Part shown: piece by piece, positions 27,852-35,750 of the stretch
Layout of the letters: every line of letters starts with the position of its first letter
Position numbering within the stretch: the first letter of the stretch is position 1
Assembly (NCBI RefSeq): GCF_012641475.1
Contig: NZ_JABAIL010000005.1
Span: 186,001 to 250,000, forward strand
Direction of reading: 5' to 3'
DNA: 64,000 bases
Source of the DNA: Flammeovirga agarivorans
GTDB taxonomy: Bacteria > Bacteroidota > Bacteroidia > Cytophagales > Flammeovirgaceae
Translations under genes and position numbers: made by a program
The notes under the pieces: model-generated
What the model was told of the DNA's origin: nothing
The model's database searches: none
What the model saw: only the letters and a program-made list of their open reading frames with translations

Positions 27852-28448
27852 TTAAACACCTTCTGCAACCACTTCAGTTACTTGAGGTACCATTCTTTTA
27901 AGAAGTTGTTCAATACTCATTTTTAGAGTAAATGTAGATGAAGGACATCCAGAACAAGCTCCTTGTAATAATACTTTTACTACACCAGTTTCTTCATTGA
28001 ATGAATGGAATTTAATGGCTCCACCGTCTGTTTCAACTGCTGGCTTAATGTATTCGTCTAAAACTCCTTTGATTTTTTTGATAGCTTCAGAATCTGCCGT
28101 TTCAACGATTGTTTCATCTACATCTTCAAAAATTGGCTTCTCCGCTTCGAAGTAGTTTAATAAAAACTCTTTGAATTTAGGAATGATTTCCATCCATTGT
28201 GGAGTGCCTTCTTTTTTTGTGATTGTAATGAAGTTGCTCATATAGAAAATACGCTCTACTTCATCAAAACCAAAAAGCTCTTTTGCTAATGGTGATACAG
28301 CAGCTTCTTCTATACTTGGGAAGTCGTAACTCTCTCCTCCTTTTAATATCATAAAGCTCAACATGAACTTCATTGAATTAGGGTTTGGATTCGCTTCAGT
28401 ATAGATCGTAATATTTTGCTGGGGTCTCCCTGTTGTTGAATTTTCCAT
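27852..28448 (-). CDS. Nfu-type iron-sulfur cluster carrier protein
   Basis: A 198-residue two-domain Nfu protein. The N-terminal half (about 10-100, starting TIYTEANPNPNSMKFML) is the Nfu-N scaffold domain. The C-terminal half is the NifU-like domain with the cluster-binding CxxC in LLQGACSGCPSST. Such proteins carry [4Fe-4S] clusters to target enzymes. It is divergent from lipA across a 247-base gap. LipA sacrifices one of its clusters in each turnover, and Nfu proteins in E. coli and human mitochondria restore it, so the adjacency is functionally sensible. I start at the ATG at 28448. Confidence 0.9.
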   Translation of the reverse strand: MENSTTGRPQQNITIYTEANPNPNSMKFMLSFMILKGGESYDFPSIEEAAVSPLAKELFGFDEVERIFYMSNFITITKKEGTPQWMEIIPKFKEFLLNYFEAEKPIFEDVDETIVETADSEAIKKIKGVLDEYIKPAVETDGGAIKFHSFNEETGVVKVLLQGACSGCPSSTFTLKMSIEQLLKRMVPQVTEVVAEGV

Positions 28449-28642
28449 TTTTTTGATGATTTATTTTCGAATGAAAATTGTTCGCAATCACAATATTTGG
28501 CAAAACAAACATATAGAGTTTTGGAATCAAAAGAATTCGCTAAATCAAACAAAAATTATCTTAAAAATTAACACATTACCATATGATCATATAAAAATAA
28601 GACCTTTTTAGAGCTTGATTTCATTATTGATAAACAACTTCG

Positions 28643-28650
28643 TACTTTTG
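28643..28650 (+). promoter_or_regulatory. Candidate -7 box for lipA
   Basis: TACTTTTG, a perfect TAnnTTTG, 46 bases before the lipA start. No TTTG lies at the ideal distance upstream (TTG occurs 25 bases and 13 bases away), so support is partial. Confidence 0.35.
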
Positions 28651-28695
28651 TAGATGAGTCAGGAACAGTGACTCAAAACGAAAACGGAAAATTAA

Positions 28696-29589
28696 ATGAT
28701 AGAACTACCAGTAATCTCTTCGGAGAAAAAGGATAAGCCTAAACGTAGACCAGATTGGTTACGTGTAAAGTTGCCTATTGGAAAAGAATATGCGAACGTT
28801 CGTAAATTGGTAGACAAACATAAGTTGAATACAATTTGCCAAAGTGGTAATTGCCCGAACATGGGTGAGTGCTGGGGTGAAGGTACAGCAACATTTATGA
28901 TTCTTGGTAATATCTGTACTCGTGGATGTTCTTTCTGTGCGGTAGCTACAGGTCGTCCAACAGAATATGATGCCGAGGAACCAAAACGTGTAGCAGACGC
29001 TATCCATAAAATGGAAGTAAAGCATGCGGTAATTACTTCTGTAAACCGCGATGAGCTTAAAGATAGAGGTGCAGAAATTTGGTATCAAACAGTTGTAGAG
29101 ACGAAGAAACTTTGTCCTGAAACGACGATTGAAACACTTATTCCTGACACAAGAAACAATTGGGATGCCTTATATAGAATGATTGAAGGTGGTCAAGAAG
29201 TAATTTCACACAACATGGAAACAGTGAAAGAACTTTATAGAGCCGTTCGTCCACAAGCGAAATATGATCGTTCATTAGAGCATATCAAACGTATCGTAGA
29301 TGCGGGTCGTCGTTCTAAAACTGGTGTAATGCTTGGTTTAGGTGAAACTGACGAGCAGATCTTCAGAATCATGGATGATCTTGCAGAAGTAGGATTGCAT
29401 GTATTGACATTAGGTCAATATTTACAACCGACTAAGATGCACCATGAAGTAATTGAATACATACACCCTGACAAATTCGACTTCTTAAGAGAAGAAGGAT
29501 TAAAGAGAGGTATCAAATATGTGGAATCTGGTCCATTAGTACGTTCTTCATACCATGCGGAACGTCACGTAAATGTGCCGATTAAGTAA
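28696..29589 (+). CDS. lipA: Lipoyl synthase
   Basis: LipA is a radical-SAM enzyme that inserts two sulfurs into protein-bound octanoyl groups to make lipoyl cofactor. Both clusters are visible: the auxiliary cluster CxxxxCxxxxxC in [12 protein letters not shown], and the radical-SAM CxxxCxxC in CTRGCSFC. The C-terminal RSSYHAE contributes the conserved serine ligand. At 297 residues it is full length. It is divergent from the Nfu carrier gene and ends at a perfect 13-base terminator. LipB is not in the window. Confidence 0.97.
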   Translation: MIELPVISSEKKDKPKRRPDWLRVKLPIGKEYANVRKLVDKHKLNTICQSGNCPNMGECWGEGTATFMILGNICTRGCSFCAVATGRPTEYDAEEPKRVADAIHKMEVKHAVITSVNRDELKDRGAEIWYQTVVETKKLCPETTIETLIPDTRNNWDALYRMIEGGQEVISHNMETVKELYRAVRPQAKYDRSLEHIKRIVDAGRRSKTGVMLGLGETDEQIFRIMDDLAEVGLHVLTLGQYLQPTKMHHEVIEYIHPDKFDFLREEGLKRGIKYVESGPLVRSSYHAERHVNVPIK

Positions 29590-29607
29590 GCATAATAATA
29601 TTTTTCT

Positions 29608-29652
29608 ATAGTGGCTTTATTTTCCTTCGTGTTGATAAAGCCACTATTTTTT
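29608..29652 (+). terminator. Terminator after lipA
   Basis: Perfect 13-base stem ATAGTGGCTTTAT / ATAAAGCCACTAT, 14-base loop, then six T. Confidence 0.9.
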
Positions 29653-29662
29653 ATGATTAAAG

Positions 29663-29893
29663 ATGGAAAAAATCACAAGAAGCCAATTATCTCTCAGAAA
29701 CGGTCAGGATAAAGAAGAAATCTGGGTTGCTTTCGAAGGAAAAGTATACGACATGTCTAACTCTAGATTATGGAAAAATGGAAAGCATTATGAACATTGG
29801 GCTGGCCAAGACCTTACTCCCGAAATGAAAGATGCTCCTCATACCGCATTTGTGTTTGATAAATTTGATCCTATTGGAGAGTTAGTCGATTAG
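29663..29893 (+). CDS. Cytochrome b5-like heme/steroid-binding domain protein
   Basis: A 76-residue soluble protein consisting of one cytochrome b5-like domain. WVAFEGKVYDMS (about 26-37) is the typical first part. The region HYEHWAGQDLTPEMKDAPHTAFV holds candidate heme-axial or ligand-binding histidines. The spacing resembles the short bacterial predicted heme/steroid-binding proteins rather than classical cytochrome b5. It begins a three-gene unit, one base ahead of the first EamA transporter. A redox or ligand-sensing role is inferred from the fold. Confidence 0.75.
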   Translation: MEKITRSQLSLRNGQDKEEIWVAFEGKVYDMSNSRLWKNGKHYEHWAGQDLTPEMKDAPHTAFVFDKFDPIGELVD

Positions 29894-29894
29894 T

Positions 29895-30791
29895 ATGTCT
29901 AAAGTTCAAGCACATTTATTTCTTGTCGCTGCATCTATGATTTATGGATGCAATTTTGTCATCTCAAAGTTGGCAATGCCTCAGTATATAACACCTTATG
30001 CTTTTATTTTCCTCAGAATTATTGGTGCGGCAGTTTTATTTACCCTTCTTCATACATTTACTGTAAAGGAGAAGATCGAAGACAAGAAAGATTATAAAAG
30101 GCTTTTTCTTGCTGCTGTATTTGGTGCTTGTGTAAATCAGCTACTATTTTTTGAAGGTCTAGCTCAAACGAGTCCAATCAACGCCTCAGTGATTGTAGTT
30201 ACTTCTCCAGTGATTGTACTGACACTCTCATTCATTTTTTTGAAAGAAAAAGTCACTCCACTTAAGATCATAGGAATATCTATTGGTTTTATCGGAGCCA
30301 TTTTGATGATTGGATTAAATGGTATTGCATTTCATTCCGGGTCAGTAAAAGGTGATATCATGGTTTTAGTAAATGCTATATTGTATAGTGTCTATTTGGT
30401 CATTTCAAAACCATTGTTGGCAAAATACCACCCTTTTACTGTGATGAAATGGATATTTATTTTAGCTGTTCCAATGGTTACTGCTGCCACATGGCAAGAT
30501 GTTATAGCAGTAGATTGGAAAGCGATTCCACTACCTATTTGGGGAGCAATAGCTTATGTTGTTATCTGTACTAGTTTTTTAGCTTATCTATTTTATGCCA
30601 TTGCAATGCGTGTATTAAATGCCAGTACAGCTAGTTTTTATATTTATTTCCAGCCAGTAGTGGCCACAATTGTAGCTATCATTGTTTTTGATGAATCGTT
30701 GAAAACCGTTCAAGTAATGGCAGCAGCCTTGATATTTACAGGAGTTTACTTAGTGAGTATCAAAAAGAAACAAAAAAAGTCGACTAACTAA
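29895..30791 (+). CDS. EamA-family transporter (DMT superfamily), copy 1
   Basis: A 298-residue inner-membrane protein with ten hydrophobic segments in two EamA repeats (about 5-140 and 150-290), typical of metabolite exporters of the drug/metabolite transporter superfamily. The first repeat shows SPINASVIVVTSPVIVLTLSF and the second ASTASFYIYFQPVVATI, both conserved in the family. The next gene is a close paralogue. Substrate is unknown; amino acids or their derivatives are common for this family. One base separates it from the cytochrome b5-like gene. Confidence 0.88.
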   Translation: MSKVQAHLFLVAASMIYGCNFVISKLAMPQYITPYAFIFLRIIGAAVLFTLLHTFTVKEKIEDKKDYKRLFLAAVFGACVNQLLFFEGLAQTSPINASVIVVTSPVIVLTLSFIFLKEKVTPLKIIGISIGFIGAILMIGLNGIAFHSGSVKGDIMVLVNAILYSVYLVISKPLLAKYHPFTVMKWIFILAVPMVTAATWQDVIAVDWKAIPLPIWGAIAYVVICTSFLAYLFYAIAMRVLNASTASFYIYFQPVVATIVAIIVFDESLKTVQVMAAALIFTGVYLVSIKKKQKKSTN

Positions 30792-30856
30792 TCAATACTA
30801 AATGAGTTAAGAAGGATAATTTCTTTCACTTACCATTTAACTAACCAATTCAAATA

Positions 30857-31762
30857 ATGTCAGCAAAACATCTCACAAAACTTCAAGCTCACTTTTTCTT
30901 AATTGGTGCAGCTTTAGCTTATGGAGCCAATTATAATATAGCTAAAATCGTAATGCCTGATTATGTTCAGCCTAAGGGCTTTATCTTAATGAGGGTAATT
31001 TTTGCCGCCATATTATTTACCATTATCCAAGGAGTTTTTGTCAAAGAAAAAATTGAAAGCAAGAAGGACTATAGAAAGTTGATTTTTGCTGCTTTTTTTG
31101 GAGCTTGTTTGAATATGCTCACTTTCTTTGAAGGACTATCATTAACCTCTCCTATTAATGCGTCAGTGATTATGGTGTCTTCTCCAATATTAGTGTTAAT
31201 TATGTCGGCATTTATATTAAAGGAGAAAGTAACATCAAAAAAAGTAGTTGGTATTGTATTAGGATTGATAGGTGCTTTGATTTTAGTAGGTATGAATGGT
31301 TTCGACTTTTCTAGTGGAACTGCAAAAGGTGATATCCTTGTAATCATCAATGCCTGTTCTTACGGTTACTATTTAATATTGATAAAACCTTTAGCCACTA
31401 AATATCATCCATTCACTATTTTAAAATGGGTATTTATCTTCGGAGTTCCTATGGTTTTACCTTTTGGTATTATGGATTTAGTAGAAGCACAGTGGCTAAC
31501 TTTTACTCCAAAAGTAATAGGCGCTATAGCCTTTGTTTTAGTTGGAGCTACATGTATCACCTATTTATTTAATGCAATAAGTCTACAAGTTCTAAATGCA
31601 AGTACAACGAGCTTCTATATTTATTTTCAACCATTAATAGCTGGAGCTATTGCCATCTTTCTGTTTGATGAACAGCCTAGATGGGAACAATTATATGCTG
31701 CCATCTTAATTTTTATAGGGGTTGCCTTAATCTCAAACTGGAGAGGTAAACCCAATAATTAA
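30857..31762 (+). CDS. EamA-family transporter (DMT superfamily), copy 2
   Basis: A 301-residue paralogue of the preceding transporter, also with ten hydrophobic segments. The two proteins share many blocks in the same order, for example KDYRKLIFAAFFGACLN against KDYKRLFLAAVFGACVN, SPINASVI, and NAST-SFYIYFQP. This shows a tandem gene duplication. Divergence is substantial, so the duplication is not recent. The 65-base gap between copies has no terminator, consistent with co-transcription. They may form a heteromeric pair or have different substrates. Confidence 0.88.
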   Translation: MSAKHLTKLQAHFFLIGAALAYGANYNIAKIVMPDYVQPKGFILMRVIFAAILFTIIQGVFVKEKIESKKDYRKLIFAAFFGACLNMLTFFEGLSLTSPINASVIMVSSPILVLIMSAFILKEKVTSKKVVGIVLGLIGALILVGMNGFDFSSGTAKGDILVIINACSYGYYLILIKPLATKYHPFTILKWVFIFGVPMVLPFGIMDLVEAQWLTFTPKVIGAIAFVLVGATCITYLFNAISLQVLNASTTSFYIYFQPLIAGAIAIFLFDEQPRWEQLYAAILIFIGVALISNWRGKPNN

Positions 31763-31763
31763 A

Positions 31764-32426
31764 TTAGTCCTGTACAATCTGTCCATCTCTAACCTTTACG
31801 ATTCTATCCGCTTTTTTAGCCAACTGAGGATCATGAGTCACAATAACTAAAGTTGTTTGATGATTTTTATTGAGTTCAAACAATAAGTTTTCAACATGTA
31901 AACTAGTTTCTTCATCTAGGTTTCCTGTTGGCTCATCAGCAAATAAAATCTTAGGGGTAGTAATAAATGCTCTAGCCAAAGCTACTCTCTGTTGCTCTCC
32001 TCCTGATAATTGATTAGGGTAATGTTTCTCTCTGCCTTCCAAACCAACACTATTTAGCATGTCTAAAGCTTTTTGTTTGGCATTTTTTTGTCCTTGCAGC
32101 TCTAGAGGTGTCATCACGTTTTCTAAGGCAGTCAGTGAGGGTAACAATTGAAAATTCTGAAATATAAAGCCTACTTTCTGATTTCTAAGGTCGGCTTTAT
32201 CATCTTCAGAAAGTGATGTTAGATCAACATCATCAATCAATACTTTACCAGAAGTAGGTTGGTCTAGTCCTGCTGCTAATCCTAATAATGTAGTTTTACC
32301 AGATCCAGATGCACCAACTATAGCTATGCTTTCTCCTTTTTTTACTTCAAAAGAAACATCTTTAATAATTTGTAAATCCTTTCCTGAAGAGGGGAAAGTT
32401 TTAATTAAGTTTTCAATTTTCAGCAT
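31764..32426 (-). CDS. ABC transporter ATP-binding protein, LolD/MacB-like
   Basis: A 220-residue ABC ATPase with all motifs: Walker A GASGSGKTT (38-46), Q-loop in FIFQNFQLLP, signature LSGGEQQRVALARA, Walker B ILFADEPTGNLD and the switch His in IVTHD. The length and NLD Walker-B context place it in the LolD/FtsE/MacB branch that drives FtsX-type permeases. No permease gene is adjacent. It lies four bases behind a lipoprotein gene and shares its operon. An FtsX-type permease elsewhere in the window (51.4 kb) lacks an ATPase, but pairing is speculative. Confidence 0.88.
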   Translation of the reverse strand: MLKIENLIKTFPSSGKDLQIIKDVSFEVKKGESIAIVGASGSGKTTLLGLAAGLDQPTSGKVLIDDVDLTSLSEDDKADLRNQKVGFIFQNFQLLPSLTALENVMTPLELQGQKNAKQKALDMLNSVGLEGREKHYPNQLSGGEQQRVALARAFITTPKILFADEPTGNLDEETSLHVENLLFELNKNHQTTLVIVTHDPQLAKKADRIVKVRDGQIVQD

Positions 32427-32430
32427 TGGG

Positions 32431-33462
32431 TTAGTTGTTTAACGTTACATTATCACCATTATCATTGATTAGGATAAGGTTGTCGAAACAAAAACGAGTA
32501 GGCATATAAATGTCAGATGTTTCACTATCTTTTTTACTGGTATTGATTCTAAACTCTAAACCGTGTACCAATCCAAAAGTTGACAATTCAATATTTTCCC
32601 AAACACTTTGTGATGTAATGGTCGTAGCTGTAGCACTAATAAGTCGAATAGAGACAAACTCTTCTGTAACTGTTCCATCCTCATTTACTGCTCTTATTTC
32701 AACATCATAATAATCTCCAGAACCGAATTTCAATAAAAGATCATCTTCAGTGGGTTCTTCTGGATCATAATCACCATTAGCAGAGTTCACTACTAAAGGA
32801 GAGTTGGCAATGCTTACTCCTAAAGGGCTATAAGCCGCATCAAACTTTAATGTTATTTTCCCTTGAGTATCCGATCTTGCTAAACCGTATGTATTGATCT
32901 TATTTGTCAGTAGATAAGCACCATATTTCTCGTATGACTCAGACTCTTCATCAATAATATTTGAATAGCCAAAATCATAAAAATCGTCTGATTCGGTTGG
33001 AGAAGTATTTTGGAAAGTGATATTACCCGTTGTAAAAGTACTCTGGGTTCCACTAGTGCCGTCTCCTACCCAATAAGTATTTTCTTCTAGGGTTAGATCT
33101 TCAAAAGTAGCGACTCTTTCTACTACGTATACCGTAATTTCAGCACTTGCATCATAACTTTCATTTGAAGCCGAAAACTTAGCAGTTCTAGCTCCTTCTG
33201 TGGCATAGGATACAGGTTCAGTACTCAGTTGATTAGAGATTACCTCACCATTTACTTCCCATTTATAAGTATCTGGGTTGGCTCCTCTTTCTCTAGCTTC
33301 AAAAACAAACTCCTGATCTTTCAAGATTAATGCTTGAGCTGTAGTTGGGTTAACCACTGGAGATACAATGGCAACTTCTAACCTTGGTGCCTGTATTGCT
33401 TCCGTTGAGCAAGCACTAATAACAAATGGTAGAATAAATAATATGTATTTACAGTATTTCAT
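32431..33462 (-). CDS. Lipoprotein with PKD-like and DUF4465-like domains
   Basis: A 343-residue lipoprotein: signal MKYCKYILFILPFVISAC with lipobox Cys18. Residues about 40-115 form an Ig/PKD-like domain (the DTYKWEVNGEVISN stretch and AEITVYVV strand). Residues about 125-340 resemble DUF4465, seen in the FGSGDYYDVEIRAVNEDG, LSTFGLVHGLEFRI and PTRFCFDNLILI segments, a fold common in secreted Bacteroidota proteins. It lies between an HsdR-N domain gene and an ABC ATPase gene on the same strand, with gaps of five and four bases. Ligand unknown; a cell-surface location is likely. Confidence 0.72.
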   Translation of the reverse strand: MKYCKYILFILPFVISACSTEAIQAPRLEVAIVSPVVNPTTAQALILKDQEFVFEARERGANPDTYKWEVNGEVISNQLSTEPVSYATEGARTAKFSASNESYDASAEITVYVVERVATFEDLTLEENTYWVGDGTSGTQSTFTTGNITFQNTSPTESDDFYDFGYSNIIDEESESYEKYGAYLLTNKINTYGLARSDTQGKITLKFDAAYSPLGVSIANSPLVVNSANGDYDPEEPTEDDLLLKFGSGDYYDVEIRAVNEDGTVTEEFVSIRLISATATTITSQSVWENIELSTFGLVHGLEFRINTSKKDSETSDIYMPTRFCFDNLILINDNGDNVTLNN

Positions 33463-33467
33463 AGATA

Positions 33468-33926
33468 CTATGATGTCTTTTTAATGTAAGATGGTAAAGG
33501 GATTTCTTTTAAAAAAGAGTAATCTCCTTTTTCGAAATTTATTGCACAAAAATAATGTTGCATACCATTAGTGATACCAATGTAAGGTGCTTTGATTGTA
33601 GCATTATATCTAGCTACTTGTTCAAAAGTAGTATTACTAAGTTTTACAGAAGGGGCTTTACATTCAATCAGTAAAAAAGGACTTCCTCCTCTATCAAATA
33701 GTAAAAGGTCTGATCTTTTGGCTTGTTTATTTACTTTCAAACCATTTTCTATACCTACTAAACCCTTTGATACTCCCATACTAAACAACATTTGCAAGAA
33801 TTGCTGTCTTACCCACTCTTCTGGTGTGAGCATCAACATTTTTTTTCTGATCGGATCAAAAATATATTTTTTTCCATCTCTTTCTTCTATTCGAACCTTT
33901 GCCTTCGGTAAATTTAAATCTTGCAT
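33468..33926 (-). CDS. HsdR N-terminal-like nuclease-fold protein
   Basis: A 152-residue protein matching the type I restriction enzyme HsdR N-terminal domain (a PD-(D/E)xK nuclease fold). The core is RSDLLLFDRGG followed by FLLIECKAPSVKLS, giving an Asp and an ExK pair as candidate active-site residues. No helicase, HsdM or HsdS genes accompany it, so it is not part of a restriction system. Such stand-alone copies occur widely in Bacteroidota. It begins the three-gene minus-strand unit that continues into the lipoprotein and ABC ATPase. Confidence 0.8.
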   Translation of the reverse strand: MQDLNLPKAKVRIEERDGKKYIFDPIRKKMLMLTPEEWVRQQFLQMLFSMGVSKGLVGIENGLKVNKQAKRSDLLLFDRGGSPFLLIECKAPSVKLSNTTFEQVARYNATIKAPYIGITNGMQHYFCAINFEKGDYSFLKEIPLPSYIKKTS

Positions 33927-33984
33927 TATGTAAATTTAGAAAGAAAAAGATGATAATTTGAAAAGAAATTAATGTGATCACCGA

Positions 33985-34512
33985 TTGAGTACAAATTCAA
34001 CATATAGTACAGAAAATTCATTTTCTTCTTATACAGATAGTAGCCCTGAGGAAAAACAATATTATTATTCTTACAGTTACCTATATAACTGGATCAAGAT
34101 AAAAGAGAATAATGATCTTGTATTTACGTTTGATGAAGATTCTTTGATGAAATTAACAACGATATTTTTCGAAGTAAAACTACCTAATACACATAGGAAA
34201 TTTGAACGTAAACAAATCAAATCTTTGTCGGTTAAAAAGAAGAAATTGATCCTTCCATTATTGCTTGGAGGAATTGTTGCTCCTCTGTCAGTGATAGCTG
34301 CAGCGTCATATTCACTCTCGATGTTAACGGGACTATCACTTTTCTTGGGATCAGCTTTTCTTTTTTACTATGGTTACGTTGGAAATTATCAAATTGAAGT
34401 GAAATTTTTTAACGGAACACAGAATCAGTTTTTTGTTGATGGAAATGTTTCTGATTTACAGAAATTTATCGTTGATTGTCATCAGCAAATCTATAAGAGA
34501 AATGTATTTTGA
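33985..34512 (+). CDS. Hypothetical protein with two central membrane helices
   Basis: A 175-residue protein I do not recognise. It starts at a TTG (33985); the next in-frame ATG would lose 54 residues that look coding (Ser/Tyr-rich NSTYSTENSFSSYTDSSPEE). A basic patch (KKKK around residue 88) precedes two hydrophobic helices (about 93-112 and 115-135). The flanks may fold together as a small PH-like cytosolic domain interrupted by the membrane hairpin. It is divergent from the HsdR-N gene and upstream of the tRNA genes. Function unknown. Confidence 0.55.
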   Translation: MSTNSTYSTENSFSSYTDSSPEEKQYYYSYSYLYNWIKIKENNDLVFTFDEDSLMKLTTIFFEVKLPNTHRKFERKQIKSLSVKKKKLILPLLLGGIVAPLSVIAAASYSLSMLTGLSLFLGSAFLFYYGYVGNYQIEVKFFNGTQNQFFVDGNVSDLQKFIVDCHQQIYKRNVF

Positions 34513-34566
34513 TAAAGATGCAGAGTAGATTATTTACAATTATTTGATGATAATTTTTATCAAATG

Positions 34567-34598
34567 TTTGGTAGATAAAATTTTATGCTATACTTTTG
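34567..34598 (+). promoter_or_regulatory. Promoter of the tRNA-Gln pair
   Basis: TTTG (34567-34570) and TACTTTTG (34591-34598) separated by 20 bases: an exact match to the Bacteroidota TTTG-N(17-23)-TAnnTTTG consensus. The first tRNA begins 31 bases after the -7 box. This is the clearest promoter in the window. Confidence 0.75.
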
Positions 34599-34629
34599 CA
34601 TCGCATTTCGGGGAAACGCTCTCAGAAAT

Positions 34630-34702
34630 TGTCCGATGGTGTAATTGGCAACACGTCTGATTTTGGTTCAGAAGAGTCCAGGTTCGAGACCTGGTCGGAC
34701 AA
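34630..34702 (+). tRNA. tRNA-Gln (anticodon TTG), copy 1
   Basis: A complete cloverleaf: acceptor TGTCCGA / TCGGACA, D-stem GTGT / ACAC, anticodon stem TCTGA / TCAGA with loop TTTTGGT (anticodon TTG, glutamine), and T-stem CCAGG / CCTGG with loop TTCGAGA. The discriminator base is A and CCA is not encoded. It starts a two-tRNA unit with its own consensus promoter. Confidence 0.95.
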
Positions 34703-34736
34703 CATAAAAAAAACTTGAGACATTTTCCCGAAATAA

Positions 34737-34809
34737 TGTCCGATGGTGTAATTGGCAACACGTCTGATTTTGGTTCAGAAGAGTCCAGGTTCGAGACCTG
34801 GTCGGACAA
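34737..34809 (+). tRNA. tRNA-Gln (anticodon TTG), copy 2
   Basis: Identical over all 73 bases to the copy 34 bases upstream, with the same cloverleaf and anticodon. The spacer is AT-rich and lacks a promoter motif, so both copies are transcribed together and end at the terminator at 34811. Confidence 0.95.
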
Positions 34810-34810
34810 C

Positions 34811-34848
34811 AAAAGCTTTACAGTTTTGCTCTGTAAAGCTTTTTTTTT
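34811..34848 (+). terminator. Terminator of the tRNA-Gln unit
   Basis: Perfect 13-base stem AAAAGCTTTACAG / CTGTAAAGCTTTT, seven-base loop, followed by a long T run. Confidence 0.92.
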
Positions 34849-34860
34849 GCTCGCTATTTT

Positions 34861-34868
34861 TATATTTG
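34861..34868 (+). promoter_or_regulatory. Candidate -7 box for the coiled-coil protein gene
   Basis: TATATTTG, a perfect TAnnTTTG, 33 bases before the next gene and just after the tRNA terminator. The -33 TTTG is not at the right distance, since that region is taken up by the terminator stem. Confidence 0.35.
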
Positions 34869-34900
34869 TAGAATAGAACGAATCAAAATTATCAACTAAC

Positions 34901-35626
34901 ATGTCAAGAAGAATAATAAAGGCATTACTTGCACTATCATTGTCTTTCGTTATGATGGGTGTTAATGCTCAAGAGACTGCAGGTTCAGGGACTCAAACGA
35001 GTTCAACAAAAAGTACAACACAACAAAGTACTCAAACAAGTACAACAACTGCTAAACCTAAGGTTCAAAAGCCAAAAGGACCTAAAGACGATACTCTAAA
35101 GTCAAAATATGAGTATATGTCCAAAAGAGGTGGTCGTTGGAAAGAATATAGAATGATCAAAGGTACTTGGTTAACTGAATATTGGAATGAAGTAGATGAT
35201 ACATTGTCTACTGCATATACAGATGCCATTGAAGCCCGTAAAGAAACTGCTCAAGCTCAGCAAGAGGTAAAAGAAATGGAATCTCGTTTAGCTGAAAAAG
35301 ATAGATTGATCGAATTAGGTGATTATATCACACTGATAGGTCTTGACCTTGAGAAGTATTCTGTGCTTTATACCACTTTTGCAATCGTTGGTTTATTGAT
35401 CTTAATCTTAATCGTAGGTTTAATTAAGTTCAACTCTAATAACCAAACAGTCATCTCGGTAAAGAAGGATCATGAATCTTTAGAAAAAGAATATGATGAA
35501 TTTAGAACGAGAGCACAGGAAAGAGAAATGCAAGTTCGTAGAGAGCTTGTTACTGAAAGAAACAAAGCAGAGGAAATGCAAAAAGAGTTATCATCTTTAA
35601 GAAAAAGAGATAATAAACTTTCGTAG
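34901..35626 (+). CDS. Membrane-anchored coiled-coil protein with Ser/Thr/Gln-rich linker
   Basis: A 241-residue protein I do not recognise. It has a signal peptide (1-23, ending VNAQ), then a low-complexity Ser/Thr/Gln linker (25-50), a basic KPK stretch, and a domain with an SKYEYMSKRGGRWKEYRMIKG block (about 69-89). A coiled coil (about 110-140), a membrane helix (about 158-182) and a long charged coiled coil (190-241) follow. The cleaved signal plus one helix suggests a periplasmic N-terminus and cytoplasmic C-terminus. Terminators on both sides make it monocistronic. Function unknown. Confidence 0.65.
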   Translation: MSRRIIKALLALSLSFVMMGVNAQETAGSGTQTSSTKSTTQQSTQTSTTTAKPKVQKPKGPKDDTLKSKYEYMSKRGGRWKEYRMIKGTWLTEYWNEVDDTLSTAYTDAIEARKETAQAQQEVKEMESRLAEKDRLIELGDYITLIGLDLEKYSVLYTTFAIVGLLILILIVGLIKFNSNNQTVISVKKDHESLEKEYDEFRTRAQEREMQVRRELVTERNKAEEMQKELSSLRKRDNKLS

Positions 35627-35648
35627 TTCCCTAAAAATATGATATTAG

Positions 35649-35683
35649 AAAGCTCACTTCTTCCCCAAAGTGAGCTTTTTTTT
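35649..35683 (+). terminator. Terminator after the coiled-coil protein
   Basis: Perfect 11-base stem AAAGCTCACTT / AAGTGAGCTTT, eight-base loop, then a T run. Confidence 0.9.
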
Positions 35684-35750
35684 ATTTATCATGGTTTGAA
35701 AGCAAAACTTTTTACAAATTTACATCTGTAAAATTTTTCAGTATCATTAT

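Noticed and set aside
33468-33926. Part of a type I restriction-modification system
   Set aside because: Only the HsdR N-terminal domain is present; no helicase, methylase or specificity subunit genes are nearby.
31764-33926. Defence island built around the HsdR-N protein
   Set aside because: Its neighbours are a lipoprotein and an ordinary ABC ATPase, without defence-associated domains or mobile elements.
34630-34809. tRNA-associated integration site
   Set aside because: No integrase, no partial tRNA repeat at a distance and no island of different composition next to the tRNAs.
34588-34902. 104-codon minus-strand ORF across the tRNA-Gln genes
   Set aside because: It is antisense to two structural RNA genes and its internal repeat simply mirrors the tRNA duplication.
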